From NCBI GenBank assembly GCA_023247085.1, contig JAHFHC010000006.1, positions 37,683 through 46,585 on the forward strand: 8,903 bases of DNA, given 5' to 3'. The notes below the pieces were generated by a model that saw only the letters and a list, made by a program, of their open reading frames with translations, did not search any database and was not told the DNA's origin. Shown here piece by piece: positions 7,477-8,903 of the stretch. This DNA comes from Microcaldota archaeon. Lineage in GTDB: Archaea; Micrarchaeota; Micrarchaeia; Norongarragalinales; UBA8480. Every line of letters starts with the position of its first letter. Within the stretch, counting starts at the first letter, position 1. The position numbers and the translations under genes were made by a program.

Positions 7477-7695
7477 TTAGGCGATTATCTCAACTGTTTT
7501 TTTCTTTGACTTTTCTCCACTGACAATACGCACTTTTTTTTCATCTACTTTAAAATGAGCAGCAAGTAATTCAACGACTTCTTTATTCGCTTTCCCGTCA
7601 AATGGAAGCGACTTCACTTTTACCTTTACAGTATCTTCTTGTTCCCATACGCCTGGCTTATCTGAATTAGTAACAACTTTAACTTCAAAAATCAT
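7477..7695 (-). CDS. DUF167 / YggU-family protein (UPF0235)
   Basis: This 72-residue protein matches the small DUF167 (YggU) family in length and in its signature: a beta strand of alternating K and V (VKVKVKSLPFDGKANKEVVELLAAHF), then KVDEKKVRIVSGEKSKKKTVEI. The DGKAN and SGEKSKxK motifs are the conserved core. The fold is known from structures, but no biochemical role is established; cytoplasmic location is expected. The gene starts 15 nt after the stop of the FKBP gene on the same strand, so the two are probably co-transcribed. It is convergent with the small membrane-protein gene, with 20 nt between their stops. Confidence 0.88.
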   Translation of the reverse strand: MIFEVKVVTNSDKPGVWEQEDTVKVKVKSLPFDGKANKEVVELLAAHFKVDEKKVRIVSGEKSKKKTVEIIA

Positions 7696-7710
7696 TTTCC
7701 AAGAGTCTTC

Positions 7711-8229
7711 CTAATCACGAGTAATGTCTACTAGTTTTATTTTAAACACAAGTGTTTTTCCAGCTAATTCATGGTTAAAGTCAACTTTTACAGTTGAATT
7801 AGTCACTTGAATTACCCTGCCGGTTGAACCACTAGAAGCGCTTAGCATAGTGCCTACCGTGATATTGCCGTTTATGTTTTCGCGCGGAATATCTTGTACA
7901 AGCGCAGGGTTTTTTTCTCCATAACCTTCAGCTGGAGGAACCGTAATTGTCTTTTCTTCACCAATTTTCATCCCAATTACGCCATCATTAAAACCTTTAA
8001 TCACTTGCCCGCTGCCTACAATGAATTCAAGTGGCGCATAGGCCTGACGCAATGGAAGCCGCGCGTTTTCTGCATCTGCTTTTATGCTAGTGTCAAACAC
8101 TTTTCCGTTTTGAAACGAACCAGTGTAGTCGATTAAAACAGTATCATTATTTTTAACAGTTAGAACAGTACCCGTAGAAACGCACCCCAGTAAAAGTAAG
8201 AAAGGCAAAAGTAAAATAAACTTATTCAT
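7711..8229 (-). CDS. Lipoprotein FKBP-type peptidyl-prolyl isomerase (SlyD-like)
   Basis: This 172-residue protein begins with a lipoprotein signal: MNKF, a leucine-rich stretch, and the lipobox LLLGC with Cys16. The rest is an FKBP domain of the archaeal short/SlyD class: VLIDYTGSF (32-39), GKVFDTS (42-48), PLEFIVGSGQVIKGFNDGVIGMKIGEEKTITVPPAEGYG (66-104) and a final NHELAGKTLVFKIKLVDI (152-169). The ~105-150 segment is the insert-in-flap region that gives this class chaperone activity. Active-site aromatics Y35, F45, Y103 and acidic D46 are present. It should catalyse proline isomerisation and assist folding on the outer face of the membrane, unlike the usual cytoplasmic SlyD. A TATA-like box and a 14-bp palindrome lie upstream, and the DUF167 gene follows. 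Confidence 0.93.
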   Translation of the reverse strand: MNKFILLLPFLLLLGCVSTGTVLTVKNNDTVLIDYTGSFQNGKVFDTSIKADAENARLPLRQAYAPLEFIVGSGQVIKGFNDGVIGMKIGEEKTITVPPAEGYGEKNPALVQDIPRENINGNITVGTMLSASSGSTGRVIQVTNSTVKVDFNHELAGKTLVFKIKLVDITRD

Positions 8230-8260
8230 AAAAATCTATAAATGGTTTAAACAAAAAGAG

Positions 8261-8269
8261 TTTATTAAA
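8261..8269 (-). promoter_or_regulatory. TATA-like box of the FKBP-DUF167 operon
   Basis: The minus strand reads TTTAATAAA, centred ~36 nt upstream of the FKBP ATG. Transcription would start near 8240, giving a very short leader without an SD site. Its upstream end overlaps the palindrome at 8267-8280. Confidence 0.4.
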
Positions 8270-8280
8270 CCGCGCGGTTT
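8267..8280. promoter_or_regulatory. 14-bp perfect palindrome overlapping the FKBP promoter
   Basis: AAACCGCGCGGTTT equals its own reverse complement and stops exactly at 14 bp, since the flanking bases do not pair. It lies where the BRE element and TATA box of the FKBP gene should be, so a dimeric repressor or activator could bind here. The GC-rich core stands out in an AT-rich intergenic region. Confidence 0.4.
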
Positions 8281-8319
8281 TGACGATTGTTAAAAAGGAA
8301 ACAAACGAAGCAGTAATTA

Positions 8320-8346
8320 ATTAAAAAATAAAACAAAAAAAGTAAA
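8320..8346 (-). terminator. Oligo-U terminator after the tRNA-Ser gene
   Basis: Directly after the discriminator base at 8347, the minus strand runs into T tracts of 7, 4 and 6 T within 27 nt, a typical archaeal tRNA 3' end. No CCA is encoded, so it would be added after transcription. Confidence 0.6.
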
Positions 8347-8360
8347 CGCGGGGAGTGGGA

Positions 8361-8426
8361 TTTTCGTGCCGTTTTTCTTTTGGCCACGCCTGGCCTTTTC
8401 TTTTTCTAAAAGAAAAGGCATGGCTT
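8361..8426 (-). other. tRNA intron 3, in the T-loop (position 59/60), 66 nt
   Basis: The T-stem GTGGG/CCCAC acts as the outer helix. The central 4-bp helix is TTCG (8432-8429) with CGAA (8366-8363). The two 3-nt bulges are AAA (8428-8426) and AAT (8362-8360), each cut between its second and third base, which leaves the exact 7-nt loop TTCGAAT. The inner intron helix begins GCC/GGC after one A-A mismatch. Inside the intron is a strong hairpin, CCTTTTCTTTT with AAAAGAAAAGG, 11 bp with a TCT loop. This is the best-formed bulge-helix-bulge of the three. Confidence 0.83.
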
Positions 8427-8460
8427 TTCGAACCCACGCGAGATTTACACCTCAATAGCT

Positions 8461-8501
8461 GACCATTCCTGATTTCCTTTATTGGTTAAAAGGAAATTTG
8501 T
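8461..8501 (-). other. tRNA intron 2, at the canonical anticodon-loop site (37/38), 41 nt
   Basis: The exon ends CTGCTA (A37 at 8502) and resumes with A38 at 8460, followed by the 3' anticodon stem GCTAT. The outer helix is AGC/GCT. The central helix is weak: CTG pairs with TGG through one C-G and two G-T pairs, plus a C-A mismatch. The bulges are TA|A and TC|A. The intron core is a perfect 9-bp hairpin, ATTTCCTTT with AAAGGAAAT. The site is canonical but the motif is relaxed. Confidence 0.7.
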
Positions 8502-8509
8502 TAGCAGGC

Positions 8510-8579
8510 TTGCGTACCCAAAAAATTTCTTTTTTTTGAAACCGTAAACGGCCTTTTTCTTTGAAGGAAAAAGGGGGTT
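8510..8579 (-). other. tRNA intron 1, in the 5' strand of the anticodon stem (29/30 or 28/29), 70 nt
   Basis: The exon ends GCGGTA (8585-8580) and resumes GCCTGCTAA (from 8509). An A on both sides makes the cut ambiguous by one base, without changing the mature RNA. The central helix is GCG/CGC (8585-8583 with 8514-8512) plus a G-A mismatch. The bulges are TA|A and AA|G, and the inner helix is ACCC/GGGT (8578-8575 with 8519-8516). The intron contains a CCTTTTTC/GAAAAAGG hairpin and an A6/T6 hairpin. No outer helix was found, so this is a relaxed motif. Confidence 0.65.
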
Positions 8580-8636
8580 TACCGCAATAGCCACTATGCG
8601 ACCCCCGCATTTGTAAATATTTTAAGGAGAAAAGAA

Positions 8637-8645
8637 GTTAAATAG
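8637..8645 (-). promoter_or_regulatory. TATA-like box of the tRNA-Ser gene
   Basis: The minus strand reads CTATTTAAC, centred about 33 nt before the first tRNA base. A transcript start 5-6 nt upstream of the acceptor stem would fit. It lies in the 64-nt gap after the icd stop codon, so the tRNA is probably transcribed on its own. Confidence 0.45.
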
Positions 8646-8672
8646 GTTTTTAGTAGAGTTGCTTTACTTGTT

Positions 8673-8903
8673 CTAGCTCTTTTCAATACGGGTAACTATT
8701 TCATTTGCAAACTCTGAACACTTGACAAGCGTTGCGCCTGGAATTTGGCGGTGGAAGTCATACGTGACTTTTTTGCTTTCAATTGTTTTTGCCATTGCGG
8801 TTTCAATTAGTTTACCAACTTCATTCCAACCCATGTATTCGAACATCATCGCCCGCTTAAGATAACGCTGCCCGGATTAACTTTATCTTGTCCAGCGTAT
8901 TTC
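8673..8903 (-). CDS. icd: NADP-dependent isocitrate dehydrogenase, C-terminal fragment, with an apparent frameshift
   Basis: This enzyme oxidises isocitrate to 2-oxoglutarate with reduction of NADP+. From the right edge the minus strand encodes KYAGQDKVNPGSVILSG, the conserved cofactor-binding segment, and then in a different frame MMFEYMGWNEVGKLIE...KKVTYDFHR...GATLVKCSEFANEIVTRIEKS and a TAG at 8673-8675. The KY pair, V of DKVN, and the Y and R of TYDFHR correspond to E. coli residues K344, Y345, V351, Y391 and R395, which bind the NADP 2'-phosphate, so NADP specificity is likely. The switch occurs at GGGCG (8855-8851), where one G appears missing: the upstream frame reads into TGA, while the family expects S-G-A-M-M there. 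Either the gene is broken or the base was lost in sequencing. Most of the protein (about 340 residues) lies beyond the window. Confidence 0.9.

Larger units (their letters stand above)
8347..8608 (-). tRNA. tRNA-Ser (anticodon GCT) interrupted by three introns
   Basis: Read on the minus strand, the exons assemble into an 85-nt type II tRNA. The acceptor GCGGGGG (8608-8602) pairs with TCCCCGC (8354-8348), with one G-T wobble, followed by G73 (8347), the base expected for archaeal tRNA-Ser. The D-arm is 8599-8584 with A14, G15, G18, G19 and A21. The anticodon stem GTAGC/GCTAT forms only across intron 1. The anticodon loop CTGCTAA has GCT at positions 34-36, decoding AGC/AGT. The long variable arm (GAGG...TCTC, 8453-8440) is the main identity element for seryl-tRNA synthetase. 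The T-arm is GTGGG-TTCGAAT-CCCAC once intron 3 is removed. Introns are 8510-8579 (29/30), 8461-8501 (37/38) and 8361-8426 (59/60), together 177 of 262 nt. A tRNA finder that allows only one intron would probably miss the gene. An upstream TATA-like box and a downstream oligo-U tract support expression. No CCA is encoded. Confidence 0.87.

Noticed and set aside
7894-8136. Plus-strand 80-codon ORF opposite the FKBP gene
   Set aside because: It is a shadow of a well-conserved FKBP domain.
8461-8508. Alternative splice motif CCTG/CAGG for intron 2
   Set aside because: It is a perfect 4-bp helix, but it gives a 7-nt bulge and would leave a wrong anticodon loop; the 37/38 cut gives a normal loop and stem.
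8347-8608. Cluster of hairpins as a CRISPR, integron attC-like array, riboswitch or RNase P RNA
   Set aside because: There are no direct repeats with spacers, no conserved RNase P core and no integrase; the hairpins are fully explained as introns in a tRNA-Ser.

Overview
The window looks like a chromosomal segment of an AT-rich archaeon, plausibly a small-genome (DPANN-type) lineage. The evidence is an archaeal-type FtsZ, TATA-like boxes about 25-30 nt upstream of probable transcript starts, weak or absent Shine-Dalgarno sites at most genes, U-rich downstream tracts, Lon-like serine proteases of the archaeal type, a two-domain SRP RNA, and a tRNA gene with bulge-helix-bulge introns and no encoded CCA. 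The lineage is inferred from these features; no 16S gene is present.

Layout, left to right. Positions 1-3541 (minus) hold the N-terminal ~1180 residues of a very large membrane-anchored surface protein made of tandem beta-sandwich repeats; it continues past the left edge. Then, also on minus, comes ftsZ (3704-4807). A divergent intergenic space follows, then the SRP RNA on plus (about 5024-5308), which is convergent with a tiny lipoprotein gene (5365-5589, minus). A divergent promoter region leads into a plus-strand cluster: two membrane-anchored Lon-like Ser/Lys proteases in tandem (5714-6592, 6619-7227) and a 54-residue two-helix membrane protein (7292-7456). Convergent with these is a minus-strand pair: a lipoprotein FKBP/SlyD-like prolyl isomerase (7711-8229) and a DUF167/YggU protein (7477-7695). 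The right end holds the C-terminal part of NADP-isocitrate dehydrogenase (8673-8903, minus), with an apparent one-base frameshift.

The most striking element lies between icd and the FKBP gene, where there is no ORF. The minus strand of 8347-8608 reads as a serine tRNA (anticodon GCT, G73, long variable arm) interrupted by three introns: in the 5' strand of the anticodon stem, at the canonical 37/38 site, and inside the T-loop at 59/60. Removing 70, 41 and 66 nt leaves an 85-nt type II tRNA in which the acceptor, anticodon, variable and T stems all pair.

Much of the rest concerns the cell envelope and protein export: SRP RNA, two lipoproteins (one a foldase), two membrane-anchored proteases and a giant surface protein. 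No mobile element, CRISPR array or phage gene was seen.
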